A DNA stretch of 64,000 nucleotides, taken from the NCBI RefSeq assembly GCF_904849725.1, contig NC_058521.1, positions 430,298,676 through 430,362,675 of the forward strand, in the 5' to 3' direction. Origin of the DNA: Hordeum vulgare subsp. vulgare. Its lineage: Eukaryota; Streptophyta; Magnoliopsida; Poales; Poaceae. The position numbers and the translations under genes are program-made. The notes below the pieces were generated by a model. That model made no database searches and had not been told where the DNA came from. It worked only from the letters and a program-made list of their open reading frames with translations. Shown piece after piece: positions 45,899-57,748 of the stretch (positions within the stretch are counted from its first letter, which is position 1; the number at the start of each line of letters is the position of its first letter).

Positions 45899-47422
45899 TG
45901 ATGACCCACAAGTATAGGGGATCAATCATAGTCCTTTCAATAAGTAAGAGTGTCGAACCCAACGAGGAGCAGAAGGCTCTGATAAACGGATTTCAGCAAG
46001 GTAATAACTGCAAGCACTGAAAGTAGCGGTAACAAGTGATTGTGTAGTGAGGTCAAATGTAGCAAGAGAAAAGTAAAAAGTAACAAGTAGTAGCAATGGT
46101 GCAGCAAGTGGCCCAATCCCTTTTGTAGCAAGGGACAAGCCTGAACAAAGTCTTATAGGAGGAAAAACGCTCCCGAGGACACACGGGAATTTCTATCATG
46201 CTAGCTTCATCATGTTCATATGATTCGCGTTCGTTACTTTGATAGTTGGATATGTGGGTGGACCGGCGCTTGGGTACTGCCCTTACTTGGACAAGCATCC
46301 CACTTATGATTAACCTCTCTCGCAAGCATTCGCAACTACAAAAGAAGAATTAAGACAAAGTCTAACCATAGCATTAAACTAGTGGATCCAAATCAGCCCC
46401 TCACGAAGCGACGCATAGACTGGGGTTTAAGATTCTGTCACTCCAGCAACCCATCATCTACTTACTACTTCCCAATACCTTCCTCTAGGCTCAAATATGG
46501 TGAAGTGTTATGTAGTCAACGTTCACATAACACCACTAGAGGAAAAGACAACATACATCATATCAAAATACCGAACGAATATCAAATTAACATGACTATT
46601 ATTAACATGACTTATCCCATGTCCTCAGGAACAAAAGTAACTACTCACAAAGCATAATCGTAATCATGATCAGAGGTGTAATGAACAGCATCAAGGATCT
46701 GAACATAAACTCTTCCACCAAGTAATCCAACTAGCATCAACTACAAAGAGTAATCAACACTACTAGCAACCTTACAAGTACCAATCGGAGTTGCGAGACG
46801 AAGATTGGTTACAAGAGATGAACTAGGGATTGGAGAAGAGATGGTGCTGATGAAGATGTTGATGAAGATGCCTCCCCTCTGACGAGAGGAGTGTTAGTGA
46901 TGACGATAGTGACGATTTCCCCCTCCGGGAGAGAAGTTTCCCCGGCAGAATCGTCCTGACGGAGCTCTAGATTGGATCTGCTCAAGTATCGCCTCGTGGC
47001 GGCGGCGAAACCACGAAAAAGGTCCCGTATGATTTTTTCTGGACCAAGACGCTTCATATAGCAAAATAGGGGGGCTAGTGGGCCGTCAGGGAGCCCACAG
47101 GCCCCCACTCCGCCACCAGGGGGTGGCGGTGTCAGGGCTTGTGGCGCCCTGGCAGCCCCTCTCCGGTAGTTCTTTCGCCCAGTATTTTTTATATAATCCC
47201 AAAAAAGGCCACGTAACTTTTCAGGGCATTTGGAGATGTGCAGAATAGTGGACTAAAATTGCTCCTTTTCCAGTCCAGAATTGCAGCTGCCTGAATTCTC
47301 CCTCTTCAAATAAACCTTGCAAAATAAGACAGAAAAGGCATAAATATGGTACCACAAGTAATATAACAGCCCAAAAAGCAATAAATATCAACATGAAATC
47401 ATGATGCAAAATGGACGTATCA
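45899..47422 (-). repeat. 3' LTR of element H (Athila-type Gypsy)
   Basis: 1524 bases; on the minus strand TGATACGTCCATTTTGC...GGGTCATCA. The GC-rich block is at 47080-47165 and GCTATATGAAG (TATA-like) at about 47055-47065. Complete at both ends. Same family as the partial LTR at 24979-26222. Confidence 0.92.
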
Positions 47423-47435
47423 ACTCCCCAAGCTT
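47423..47435 (-). promoter_or_regulatory. Polypurine tract of element H
   Basis: AAGCTTGGGGAGT on the minus strand, directly before the 3' LTR. Confidence 0.88.
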
Positions 47436-48957
47436 AGACCTCGCTTGTCCTGAAGCGAAAACCAAGTTCCATAAACATGTCCACATGTTGAGGGACGAAG
47501 GTGTCGATAAAACATAATACGGACATGAGGGCATCATGATCACACATAGGACATCAATACATCATAAAGATTCTTAAGGGAAAGTAACAATTCCTTCACA
47601 AAGCAAAGCATGAAGCAAAAACCTTACCGAGAAGTAACCAACAATAGTCTATAGTCATTGAAGCAATTGCAATTTATCACAACATCAGAGAGAGTCAAAT
47701 AAGAGCTTGTAAGGCAAACCCACATACTCAATCATCTCTTTTGTTTTCCACAATTGTTACAACTCACGTGGTACTCATGGTGTCAAAGTTTCAGCTGGAC
47801 ACAAAGGAAGATTGGGGCTTATAGTTTTGCCTCCCAACCATTTACCTCAAAGGTAAAGTCAACAACAATAAAGCATAAGTACTCAATTCCAAGTTGATAT
47901 ATGAATATAGATCTTTCCCAAACATGTGACGGTAGCCAAGACAAAGGCAAAAATAGGGAATTGGTGATAATCACCATGACTCTTACAAGGGCAAAAAGTA
48001 AAGTTACAAGATAGGCCCTTCGTAGAGGGAAGCAGAGGTTGTCATGCGCTTTTGAGGTTTGAATGCGTGTCCACTTAGTGCGGAGGAACGTCACTTTATA
48101 TTGCCTCCTGTGATAAAGAATTTATTATGTAGTCTTTCGCTTTTATGTGTTCCTCATCACATGTTTGTACAAAGTTTATTTTCCACACACTAATAGATCA
48201 TACATATTAGAGAGCAAGTTTTATTGCGTGCACCGATGACAACTTACTTGAAGTATCTTATTCAATCCATAGGTAGGTATGGTGGACTCTCATGGCAAAA
48301 CTGGTTGGAGGTTTATGGATGCACAAGTAGTATCTCCACTTGGCCCAGGAGTTTTGGCTAATATGAGGTGGAAGCAATCGTCACATGCTAAGGGATCTCT
48401 AATCATATAACATTGTTTGGAACCAAGCAAACACAATTCATTATGTTGTCTTCCTTGTCCAACATCTACTCCTAGGCATGTAATAGTTTGGTGAGTGCTC
48501 ACAATTGTAAAAATTGCCTAAGATGATATATTTATATGTGAACCTCTCTTTCTTTATTACTTCTTATTAATTGCAACAATTACTGAGGTCTATGTTGATT
48601 TATTCTCAACAAGTTTCAATCATCATATGTGTCATATGTGAAGTTATCACTTTCCATAAGATCATCTCATGATCTTTCATGCTATCGTTCTTTTCATACT
48701 TTTGATCATGGCACAAATCAAAGCCCTTGACTAAGATACTCTTTATTATATAGCTCGTAAGCTCGAATACATCGGGAGAGAGACAAAAGCAAAAGACTCA
48801 AACTAAACACTAAAGTGTTATTCCTCTAAGAGAAGAAATAAAAACTGAAAAGGAAAGAACTAAAACAAAGGTAAAAGCAAAAGATATAAAGGTGATACGA
48901 TACCACGGCAACTCCCCCAAGCTTGGCAGAAGCCAAGGGGATTGCCCATACCAATGC
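47436..48957 (-). other. 3' untranslated region of element H
   Basis: 1.5 kb without a credible ORF. A second purine tract AAGCTTGGGGGAGT lies at 48911-48924, just after the stop of the post-pol ORF. Nothing else recognised. Confidence 0.75.
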
Positions 48958-49476
48958 TTAGTTGCCTTCCTTCGGCGGTGATGGTGGCGGAGTTGTTGGA
49001 GTAGTCTGATCCTCCGTCTTCCAAGGCATAGGTGCTCCGTCATGGCAGGATGAACGAGTCGCCGGAATCCTCAAATCTGCAGCCAACCTTATTGATTTAA
49101 ATCTGTACTCATACTCACAGTTTTGGTTCTGCGGGTCATAGATCTGGCCGTGAAGTTGATCAACCCTGTCATAGAGCCTCGAGAGGTGTTTCCCATTATC
49201 AATGGCATCCATCTTGTGATGGCTAGTGAACTCCGTGATCATTGTGTGGTTGGCGTTGAGTCCATGCTCCACCATCCCTTGGCACTTGAAAACTTGTTGC
49301 TCCATTGCTTCGAGCTTCGTCTCCATGTTTCCGGTCTTCTTAGGCCCCTCAACATCACGGATGTGCAACATCCCCTCGCTCATCTTGATAGATTGAGGGT
49401 GTTTCAGCACTTCCGTGAGGTAGGGATTGATGACCTTCTCGAAGATCTTGTCCTTAGGAGCGTTTGGGGAAGTCAT
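48958..49476 (-). CDS. Post-pol ORF of unknown function (element H)
   Basis: 172 residues, open from MTSPNAPKDKIFEKV to a stop, while neighbouring pol is broken. The middle (about residues 45-120) has a heptad-like pattern (METKLEAMEQQVFKCQGMVE, LSRLYDRVDQLHGQIYD) that suggests a coiled coil. The C-terminus is rich in Thr and Pro (QTTPTTPPPSPPKEG). I see no signal peptide or membrane segment, so it does not look like an envelope protein. An LTR-like block lies just upstream (49573-49740). Not recognised as any named family. Confidence 0.6.
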   Translation of the reverse strand: MTSPNAPKDKIFEKVINPYLTEVLKHPQSIKMSEGMLHIRDVEGPKKTGNMETKLEAMEQQVFKCQGMVEHGLNANHTMITEFTSHHKMDAIDNGKHLSRLYDRVDQLHGQIYDPQNQNCEYEYRFKSIRLAADLRIPATRSSCHDGAPMPWKTEDQTTPTTPPPSPPKEGN

Positions 49477-49572
49477 GATGATCTAGATCTGTCACAGAAA
49501 CAGGCTCGAAATGAAAACAGAGGAAAACTATGCCATACAGAGATCAAAACCTTCGGGCGACTATATATTGAT

Positions 49573-49740
49573 TTTTTCTGGGACAGAAGGAGTCCTCCGC
49601 AAGAAAACGGAGTCCGGGAGGCACATGAGGTGCCCACAAGCTTGCCCTCCACCACCAGGGGGATAGGGGGCGGTGGCAGGGCTTGTGGCCACCTCGTTCG
49701 CTCTCCGGACTGCTTTTTATTTTTCTAATTTTCCAAAAAT
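49573..49740 (-). promoter_or_regulatory. Internal LTR-like module before the post-pol ORF (element H)
   Basis: On the minus strand: GGCCACAAGCCCTGCCACCG, then CCCCCTGGTGGTGGAGGGC, GCTTGTGGGCACC, CCCAGAAAAAATC and TATATAG. H's own LTR has the same order of parts (CGCCACAAGCCCTGACACCG, GGTGGCGGAGTGGG, CTGTGGGCTCCC, CCAGAAAAAATC). The match is looser than in A. Promoter role is inferred. Confidence 0.5.
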
Positions 49741-49760
49741 TCTAAAACAGAAGAAAATTC

Positions 49761-50742
49761 CTATTGGAAAAGCATCGGAGTCCAATTTCTTACCGAAACA
49801 GATACATCTTCGCTTTCAAGGTCTGAAACAGGCTGATAAACATCCCTTATGTACTTCTGTGGCATTATGACATTGATGATATTGGTCTCAACATTTATGG
49901 GAGTACCACAGATGTAATGCTTGATTCTTTGCCCATTTACCACTCTAGGAAAATTTCCTTCCGTGTTATTGATTTTGATGGCACCGGAACGATATACTTC
50001 CTCGATAACATAGGGACCTTCCCATTTAGAGAGAAGCTTGCCTGCAAAGAATCTCAAACGACAATTGTATAGCAAGACATAATCACCTACATTGAACTCT
50101 CGTTTCTGTATTCGTTTGTCGTGCCATCTCTTAACCTTTTCCTTGAACATACTGGCATTCTCATATGCCTGGGCTCTCCATTCATCTAACGAGCTGATAT
50201 CAAACAACCGCTTCTCACCGGCAAGTTTGAAATCAAAGCTAAGCTCTTTGATTGCCCAAAGCTTTGTGTTCCAGCTCAAGAGGTAAATGACAGGCTTTAC
50301 CGTAAACCATTTTATACGGTGACATGCCCATGGGATTCTTATAAGCAGTCCTATAAGCCCATAATGCATCGTCAAGTTTGCTAGACCAGTTCTTTCGAGA
50401 TCTATTGATGGTCTTTTGTAGGATCAACTTGATCTCCCTATTACTCAACTCCACTTGACCACTAGACCGAGGATGATAAGGAGAGGCAACTCTATGGTTG
50501 ACATCATACTTAGCTAGCATCTTGCGGAAAACACCATGAATGAAGTGTGAACCGCCATCAGTTATCAAATATCTAGGGACTCCAACTCTTGGGAATATGA
50601 CTTCTTTAAGCATCTTAATAGAGGTGTGGTGATCAGCATTTTTAGTTGGGATAGCTTCTACCCACTTAGTGACGTAATCCACAGCAACTAAGATGTGAGT
50701 GTACCCATTGGAACTCGGGAAGGATCCCATATAATCAAAGCC
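49761..50742 (-). pseudogene. pol: Integrase core and C-terminus (element H)
   Basis: 50239-50730 has the core: [34 protein letters not shown] (second catalytic Asp) and [13 protein letters not shown] (Glu), then [21 protein letters not shown] stop at 50743 falls two codons before the first catalytic Asp motif (GFDYMGSFP). After a frameshift near 50290, 49761-50240 has FNVGDYVLLYNCRLRFFAGK and KWEGPYVIEEVYRSGAIKI (GPF/Y module). Typical Athila integrase. Confidence 0.88.
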
Positions 50743-52205
50743 CTAGACATCAAATGGTTCAATGCCAAGTGAATAGTTCATAGGCATCTCCTGACGCTTA
50801 CTAATGTTCCCTATTCTTTGGCATTCGTCACAAGACAAGACAAACTTACGAGCATCCTTGAAGAGAGTGGGCCAATAGAAACCTGATTGCAATACCTTAT
50901 GGGCAGTTCTATCTCCAGCATGGTGTCCTCCGTAGGCTTCGGAATGACACTTCTGCAAGATCTGTCCCTGTTCATGTTCAGGCACACAACGTCTAATAAC
51001 ACCATCTACTCCTTCCTTATAAAGGTGAGGATCATCCCAAAAGTAGTGTCTCAAATCAAAGAAGAATTTCTTCTTTTGCTGATAGGTGAAACTAGGTGGT
51101 ATGTATTTGGCTACGATATCGTTTGCATAATCGGCATACCACGGTGCACTATGTGAAGTCCGGATGACATTTAATTGCTCATCAGGAAAGCTGTCATCAA
51201 TAGGTAGTGGGTCATCGAGGATATTCTCTAGCCTACACAAGTTATCTGCTACAAGGTTATCAGCACCCTTTCGGTCAACGATGTGCAAATCAAATTCCTG
51301 TAGCAGGAGAACCCATCTCATCAGCCTAGGCTTAGCGTCCTTCTTCTCCATGAGGTACTTAATAGAAGCATGATCAGAGTGAATAGGGACTTTGGAGTCA
51401 ACTATGTAAGATCTAAACTTTTCACATGCAAACACGACTGCTAAAAATTCCTTCTCCATAGTGGCATAGTTTCTTTGGGCACTGTCTAGAGTTTTACTAG
51501 CATAGTGAATGACATTCAACTTCTTGTCAACTCTTTGTCCTAGAACAGCACCAACAGCATAATCACTAGCGTCGCACATGATTTCAAAGGGCAAGTTCCA
51601 GTCAGGTGGTTGAACAATAGGTGCAGTTATCAAAGCCTTCTTAAGTATTTCGAAGGCGTCCTCACAATCATCATCAAAAACAAAAGGAACATCCTTCTGC
51701 AAGAGGTTGGCAAGAGGCCTATAAATCTTAGAGAAGTCTTTAATGAACCTTCTATAGAAACTAGCATGACCTAGGAAACTTCTTATACCTCTGATATCTG
51801 TGGGGCAAGGCATTTTCTCAATTGCATCAACCTTAGCCTTATCAACTTCAATGCCTCTTTCAGAGATTTTGTGTCCTAAGACGATACCTTCATTAACCAT
51901 AAAGTGGCACTTCTCCCAATTCAAGACGAGGTTGGTTTCTTCGCATCTCTGTAAGACTCGATCAAGGTTGCTAAGGCAATCATCAAAGTAAGACCCGTAA
52001 ACGGAGAAGTCATCCATGAAAACCTCGACGATCTTTTCACAAAAGTCAGAGAATATAGCCATCATACATCTTTGGAAGGTGGCAGGTGCATTGCATAAGC
52101 CAAAAGGCATACGTCTATAGGCAAAGGTACCAAAAGGGCAGGTAAAAGTGGTTTTCTCTTCATCAGATTGTGCAACAGGTATTTGCGAGAAACCTGAATA
52201 ACCGT
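50743..52205 (-). pseudogene. pol: Reverse transcriptase palm to integrase zinc region (element H)
   Basis: One frame from about 52205 to 50743. [36 protein letters not shown] (catalytic pair), [31 protein letters not shown]. RNase [37 protein letters not shown] and [11 protein letters not shown], all three catalytic acids visible. Integrase zinc: [18 protein letters not shown] and CDECQRIG, complete HHCC. It is out of frame with the upstream ORF by what looks like one missing base near 52206. Confidence 0.9.
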
Positions 52206-53756
52206 CTAGAAACAGAAGTGTGTGTGCTTTGATAGCCTTTCTAGCATTTGGTAGATAAACGACAAAGGATAATGATCTTTCTTGGTTGCCTTGTTCAGTT
52301 TCCGGAAGTCTATCACCATTCTATAGCCGGTAATAATCCTTTGTGGGATTAGTTCATCCTTATCATTAGGAACGACGGTGATACCTCCCTTCTTAGGTAC
52401 GCAATATACTGGAATAACCCAATCACTTTGAGCAATAGGATAAATGATTCCTGCTTCCATAAGCTTTAATATTTCTTTTCTAACGACCTCTTTCATCTGA
52501 GGATTTAATCTCCTTTGATTATCAACAACTGGTTTAAAGTCAGGTTCAGTTTTAATCTTGTGCTGACATAGAGTAGGACTAATACCCTTAAGATCATCAA
52601 GAGTATATCCAATAGCAGCGCGGTGCTTCCTCAGAGTCCTTAGTAACTTCTTACCTTCATGCTGTGAGAGGATAACACTAATAATGACACGATATATCTC
52701 CTTCTCATCAAGAAAGGCATACTTAAGAGTATTAGGCAACTGTTTAAGCTCGAACACAGGATCACCCTTTGGTGGGGGAGGATCCCCAAGCAGTTCAACA
52801 GGCAGATTATGCTTGAGAATAGGATATTGTTCTAAGACAATTTTATCTATCTCATCTCTCTCCTCCATATGCATATCATTTTCATGCTCAAGTAGATATT
52901 TCTCTAAAGGATCCGTAGGAGGTACGGCAATAGAGGCAAGAGCAATAATTTCATCTCTACCAGACGACTCTCTTTCATGGGGTTGTCTTCCAAACTTGGA
53001 GAAGTTAAATTCATGAGACACACCCTCGAAACTAACTGTGACAGTCTGGTTAGTGCAATCAATGTGAGCATTGACAGTGTTGAGGAAGGGTCTCCCAAAT
53101 ATGATGCGACAAAAGCTATCTTGTGCAGTACCAACGACGAGGAAATCAGTAGGATACTTCTTCTTACCACACATGACTTCTACGTCTCTCACAATTCCTA
53201 GAGGGCAGATAGTGTCTCTATTAGCTAGCGTAATAGTGACATCAATGGGTTCTAACTCAGCAGGTGCAACCTCATCTTTGATTTCATAATATAGAGAACA
53301 GGGTATTGCACTAACACTAGCTCCCATATCACATAAACCATGGTAACAGTGATCTCCTATCTTGACAGAAACAACGGGCAGGCCAACTACAGGTCCGTGT
53401 TTGTCTTTCGCGTGAGGTTTAGCAATTCTAGCGGAGTCCTCACAGAATTTGATAACATGCCCATCTATGTCTTCGGCGAAGAGATCTTTGATAATAGCAA
53501 CACTAGGTTCAACTCTAATCTCTTCAGGGGGTGTAAGTGGTCTAATGTAACCCCTACGTATCACAGTTGGAGCTTTAGAATAATCCTTTATCCTTGCAGG
53601 GTATGGTGGTTTCTCAGTGTAAGAACAAGGAACAACAGGATCACTAAAAGCAGTGACTTTCTCATCAACTAGATTGGTTTTGGCTATGTTGCTTTCTACA
53701 GGAGGATGATATTTAACCCACTTCTCTTTGGGAAGATCGAGCAGTAAAAGATTCAA
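52206..53756 (-). pseudogene. pol: Protease and N-terminal reverse transcriptase (element H)
   Basis: 516 residues open. Protease: LCDMGASVSAIP with catalytic Asp near residue 152, and IIFGRPFLNTVNAHIDC near 215-230. RT fingers: [54 protein letters not shown] and [17 protein letters not shown], after which a stop comes from a frameshift. It is in a different frame from the Gag tail. Encodes polyprotein processing and cDNA synthesis. Confidence 0.9.
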
Positions 53757-54544
53757 ATAGAGAAGCTACTATCTCAGAGTCAAGTCCATACTTAGCGCTA
53801 AAATCTCTAGAAGTGTTTGTCTCAACAAAAGATTTAACGCAATCAAACTGGAAATTCATACCTGACTCCTTACCTTCCTCCAGCTCCCAATCTTCAGAGT
53901 TGCGTTTGATTCTTTCCAATAAATTTCACTTGTGATCAATATCCTTCTTCATAAAAGAACCGGTACAAGAAGTGTCAAGCATGGTACGATCTTCATGAGA
54001 AAGCCGAGCGTAAAAGTTTTGAGTGATGATTTCTCTCGAGAGCTCATGATTGGGGCATGAATATAGCATTGATTTAAGCCTCCCCCAAGCTTGAGCTATG
54101 CTTTCCCTGTCACGAGGCCAAAAGTTATAAATAAAGTTCCGATCACGATACTAAATGCATAGGATAGAACTTTTGATGAAATTCCAATTTCAACCGATTG
54201 TAGCCCCATGATCCAGTATCATCACATAGCCTATACCATGTCAACGCCTTATCCTTCAAAGATAAAGGAAAGACTTTCTTCTTTACCTCATCCTCGGGCA
54301 ATTCTGCAAGCTTAAATAAACCACAAACTTCATCTACATAGATCAGATGCAAGTCTGGATGTGAAGATCCATCTCCTATGAAAGGATTAGCTAGCAGTTT
54401 CTCAAGCATACCCGAAGGAATTTCATAAAAGATATTTTCAATAGGTACCTCAGGTTGTGGAACAACTCCTCGTGCTTCCGTTCGTGGTAAAGATACCCCG
54501 AACAAACTCCTCGAAGGAACAATTTCCATAGTGACAAGTGACAA
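53713..54544 (-). pseudogene. gag: Gag (element H)
   Basis: 54143-54544 starts MSLVTMEIVPSRSLFG and has the Athila capsid motifs HLIYVDEVCGLFKLAELPED, VFPLSLKDKALTWYRL and FHQKFYPMHLV. A frameshift at about 54145 disrupts the centre (54000-54140). 53713-53919 gives a C-terminal piece (LERIKRNSEDWELEEGKESG). The start could also be the Met five codons on. Zinc knuckle not seen. Confidence 0.82.
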
Positions 54545-54606
54545 TAAATTTCAGCATAGTATAAAAATGTTTCCTTACCTATTTCCACTTACCAAAGGCG
54601 CTTCAC

Positions 54607-54624
54607 TCCCCAACAACGGCGCCA
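54607..54624 (-). promoter_or_regulatory. Primer-binding site of element H
   Basis: TGGCGCCGTTGTTGGGGA on the minus strand, tRNA-Asp type with two changes, 11 bases from the LTR end at 54636. Confidence 0.9.
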
Positions 54625-54635
54625 GAAAAGAGTCT

Positions 54636-56102
54636 TGATGACCCACAAGTATAGGGGATCAATCGTAGTCTTTTAGATAAGTAAGAGTGTGGAACCCAAC
54701 GAGGAGCAGAAGGCTCTGATAAACGGATTTCAGGAAGGTAATAATTGCAAGCCCTGAAAGTAGCGGTAACAAGTGATTGTGTAGTGAGGTGAAATGTAGC
54801 AAGCGAAAAGTAACAAGTAACAAGTAGTAGCAACGGTGAAGCAAGTGGCCCAATCCATTTTGTAGCAAGGGACAGGCCTGAACAAAGTCTTATAGGAGGA
54901 AAAACACTCCCGAGGACACACGGGAATTTCTGCCATGCTAGCTTCATCATGTTCATATGATTCACGTTCGTTACTTTGATAGTTTGATATGTGCGTGGAC
55001 CGGCGCTTGGTTACTACCCTTACTTGGACAAGCATACCACTTATGATTAACCTCTCTCGCAAGCATTCACAACTACAAAAGAAGAATTAAGACAAATTCT
55101 AACCATAGCATTAAACTAGTGGATCCAAATCAGCCCCTCACGAAGCAACGCATAGACTGGGGTTTAAGTTTCTATCACTCCAGCAACCCATCATCTACTT
55201 ACTACTTCCCAATGTCTTTCTCTAGGCCCAAATGTGGTGAACTGTTATGTAGTCCACGTTCACATAACACCACTAGAGGAAAAGACAACATACAACATAT
55301 CAAAATACTGAACGAATATAAAATTAACATGACTATTATTAACATGACTTATCCCATGTCCTCAGGAACAAAAGTAACTACTCACAAAGCATAATCATAA
55401 TCATGATCAGAGGTGTAATGAATAGCATCAAGGATCTGAACATAAACTCTTCCACCAAGTAATCCAACTAGCATCAACTACAAAGAGTAATCAACACTAT
55501 TAACAACCTTACAAGTACCAATCGGAGTTGGGAGACAAAGATTGGTTACAAGAGATGAACTAGGGATTGGAGAAGAGATGGTGTTGATGAAGATGTCGCC
55601 CCTCCGACGAGAGGAGTGTTGGTGATGACGATGGCGACGAATTCCACCTCCGGGAGGGAAGTTTCCCCGGCTGGATCGTCCTGCCGGAGCTCTAGATTGG
55701 ATCTGCTCAAGTTCCGCCTTGTGGCGGCGGCGAAACCACGAAAAAGCTCCCGTCTGATTTTTTCTAGACCAAGACGCTTCATATAGCAAAAGAGGGGGGC
55801 TAGTGGGCCGTCAGGGAGCCCACAAGCCCCCACTCAGCCACCAGGGGGGTGGCGGTGTCAGGGCTTCTGGCGCCCTGGCAGCCCCCCTCCGGTAGTTCTT
55901 TCGCCCAATATTTTTTATATAATCCCACAAAAATCCATGTAACATTTCAGGGCATTTGGAGATGTGCAGAATAGTGGACTAAGATTTGCTCCTTTTCCAG
56001 TCGAGAATTTCAAATGCCTGAATTCTCCCTCTTCAAATAAACCTTGCAAAATAAGAGAGAAAAGGCATAAATATGGTACCACAAGTAATATAACAGCCCA
56101 AA
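54636..56102 (-). repeat. 5' LTR of element H, 5' terminus missing
   Basis: Matches the 3' LTR (45899-47375) at about 94 percent by eye over the first 250 bases, but stops at CAGCCCAAA. The last 47 plus-strand bases, which are the first 47 of the LTR on its own strand, are absent and G gag resumes at once. Confidence 0.9.
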
Positions 56103-56460
56103 CCGTCTAGCTGAGCTGGGGATTGAACTCCCGCAAGAGGCTATCACTGACAAAATTCTTCAATGACTTCCACCTAGCTATAAGAGCTTTGTGTTGAACT
56201 ATAACATGCAAGGGATGAACAAGTCACCCGACGAGTTATTCGCGATGCTGAAAGTCGCAGAGATAGAACTCCGGAAAGAGCATCAAGTGTTGATGGTCAA
56301 TAAGACCAGTGGTTGCAAGAAAAACGGCAAAGGCAAGAAGGGTAACTCCAAGAAGAGCGGCAAGATTGTTGCCAATCCGACGAAGAAACCCAAGGCCGGA
56401 CCTAAGCCGGAAACATAGTGTTATTATTGCAAGGGGATGCGTCACTAGAAGCGCAACTGC
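56103..56460 (+). pseudogene. gag: Gag, C-terminal part with zinc knuckle (element G)
   Basis: Gag resumes with RLAELGIELPQEAITDKIL, a stop, then LPPSYKSFVLNYNMQGMNKS, ELFAMLKVAEIELRKEHQVL, and a Lys/Gly-rich basic tract. A CCHC knuckle CYYCKGMRH-stop-KRNC is at 56419-56460, with stops before (56416-56418) and inside it. Compared with family Gag, roughly 40-50 codons are missing between this and the left part. Confidence 0.87.
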
Positions 56461-56469
56461 CCCAAGTAT

Positions 56470-56811
56470 TTGGCTGATAAGAAGGCGGCCAAAGAAAAAT
56501 TAGGTATATGTGATATACATGTTATTGATGTGTACTTAACCAACTCTCGTAGTAGTGCCTGGGTATTTGATACCGCTTCTGTTGCTCATATTTGCAACTC
56601 GAAGCAGGAGCTGCGGAATAAACGAAGGCTGACGAAGGATGAAGTGACGATGCACGTGGGAAATGGTTCCAAGGTTGATGCAATCACCGTCGGCACAGTC
56701 TCACTTCAGTTACCATCAGGATAAGTTATGAACTTAAATAATTGTTATTTAGTGCCTGCGTTAAGCATGAATATTATATCTGGATCTTGTTTATTGTGAG
56801 ATGGTTACTCG
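56470..56811 (+). pseudogene. pol: Aspartic protease (element G)
   Basis: The active site reads WVFDTASVAHICNSKQEL at about 56560: the Asp is present but the Gly of the Asp-Thr-Gly triad is Ala. GNGSKVDAITVGTVSLQLPSG follows, then a TAA at 56722-56724 and a further stop at 56798-56800 before integrase. Confidence 0.84.
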
Positions 56812-57748
56812 TTGAAGTCAAAGAATAATGGTTGTTCTATTTCTATGAGTAATATCTTTTATGGTCATGCACCCAATCTGAGAGGATTGTTCATATTGAA
56901 TCTTGATTGTGATGACACACATATACATAACATTCAGACCAAAAGATGTAGAGTTAACAATGATAGCGCCATGTTTTTGTGGCACTGCCGCTTAGGTCAT
57001 ATTGGTGTAAAGCGCATGAAGAAACTCCATTCCAATGGGATTTTGGAGTCACTTGATTTTGAATCACTTTACACGTGCGAACCATGCCTCATGGGCAAGT
57101 TGACTAAGACTCCATTCTCTGAAACAATGGAGCGTGCAAGTGACTTGTTGGAAATCATACATACTGATGTGTGCGGTCCAATGAGTATGGAGGAGCGCGA
57201 CGGATATCATTATTTTCTCACCTTCACTGACGATTTGAGTAGGTATGGATATATCTACTTGATGAAGCACAAGTCTGAAACGTTTGAGAACTTCAAGCAA
57301 TTTCAGAGTGAAGTTGAAAATCATCGTAACAAGAAGATCAAGTTCCTACGTTGTGATAGTGGGGGTGAATATCTAAGTTTCGAGTTTGGTGCTCACTTGA
57401 GACAATGTGGAATTGTTTCACAGTTAACACCGCGTGGAACACCACAACGTAATGGTGTGTCCGAACGTCGTAATCGTACTTTATTAGAAATGGTGCTATC
57501 TATGATGTCTCTTACCGATTTGCCGTTATCATTTTGGGGTTATACATTAGAGACAACTGCATTCACTTTAAATAGAGCACCATAAAAATCTGTTGAGACG
57601 ACACCATACGAGCTGTGGTATGGCAAGAGGCCAAAGTTGTCGTTTCTTAAAATTTGGGGATGTGATGCTTATGTCAAAAAGCATTAGCCTGAAAAGCTGG
57701 AACCCAAAGCGGAAAAGTGCGTCTTCATAGGTTACCCAAAGGAGACAG
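56812..57748 (+). pseudogene. pol: Integrase (element G)
   Basis: The zinc region is complete: FLWHCRLGHIGVKRM (H-x-H) and CEPCLMGKL (C-x-x-C). The core has IIHTDVCGPMS, LRCDSGGEYLSF and RNGVSERRNRTLLEMV, giving Asp, Asp and Glu. A stop at 57583-57585 (after FTLNRAP) and another near 57685 interrupt the C-terminal part (TPYELWYGKRPKLSFLKIWG). Catalytic core otherwise well kept. Confidence 0.9.

Noticed and set aside
49123..49728. Plus-strand ORF of 201 residues opposite the post-pol ORF of H
   Set aside because: Antisense shadow; the minus-strand ORF has the natural context after pol, and the plus-strand one has no recognisable domain.
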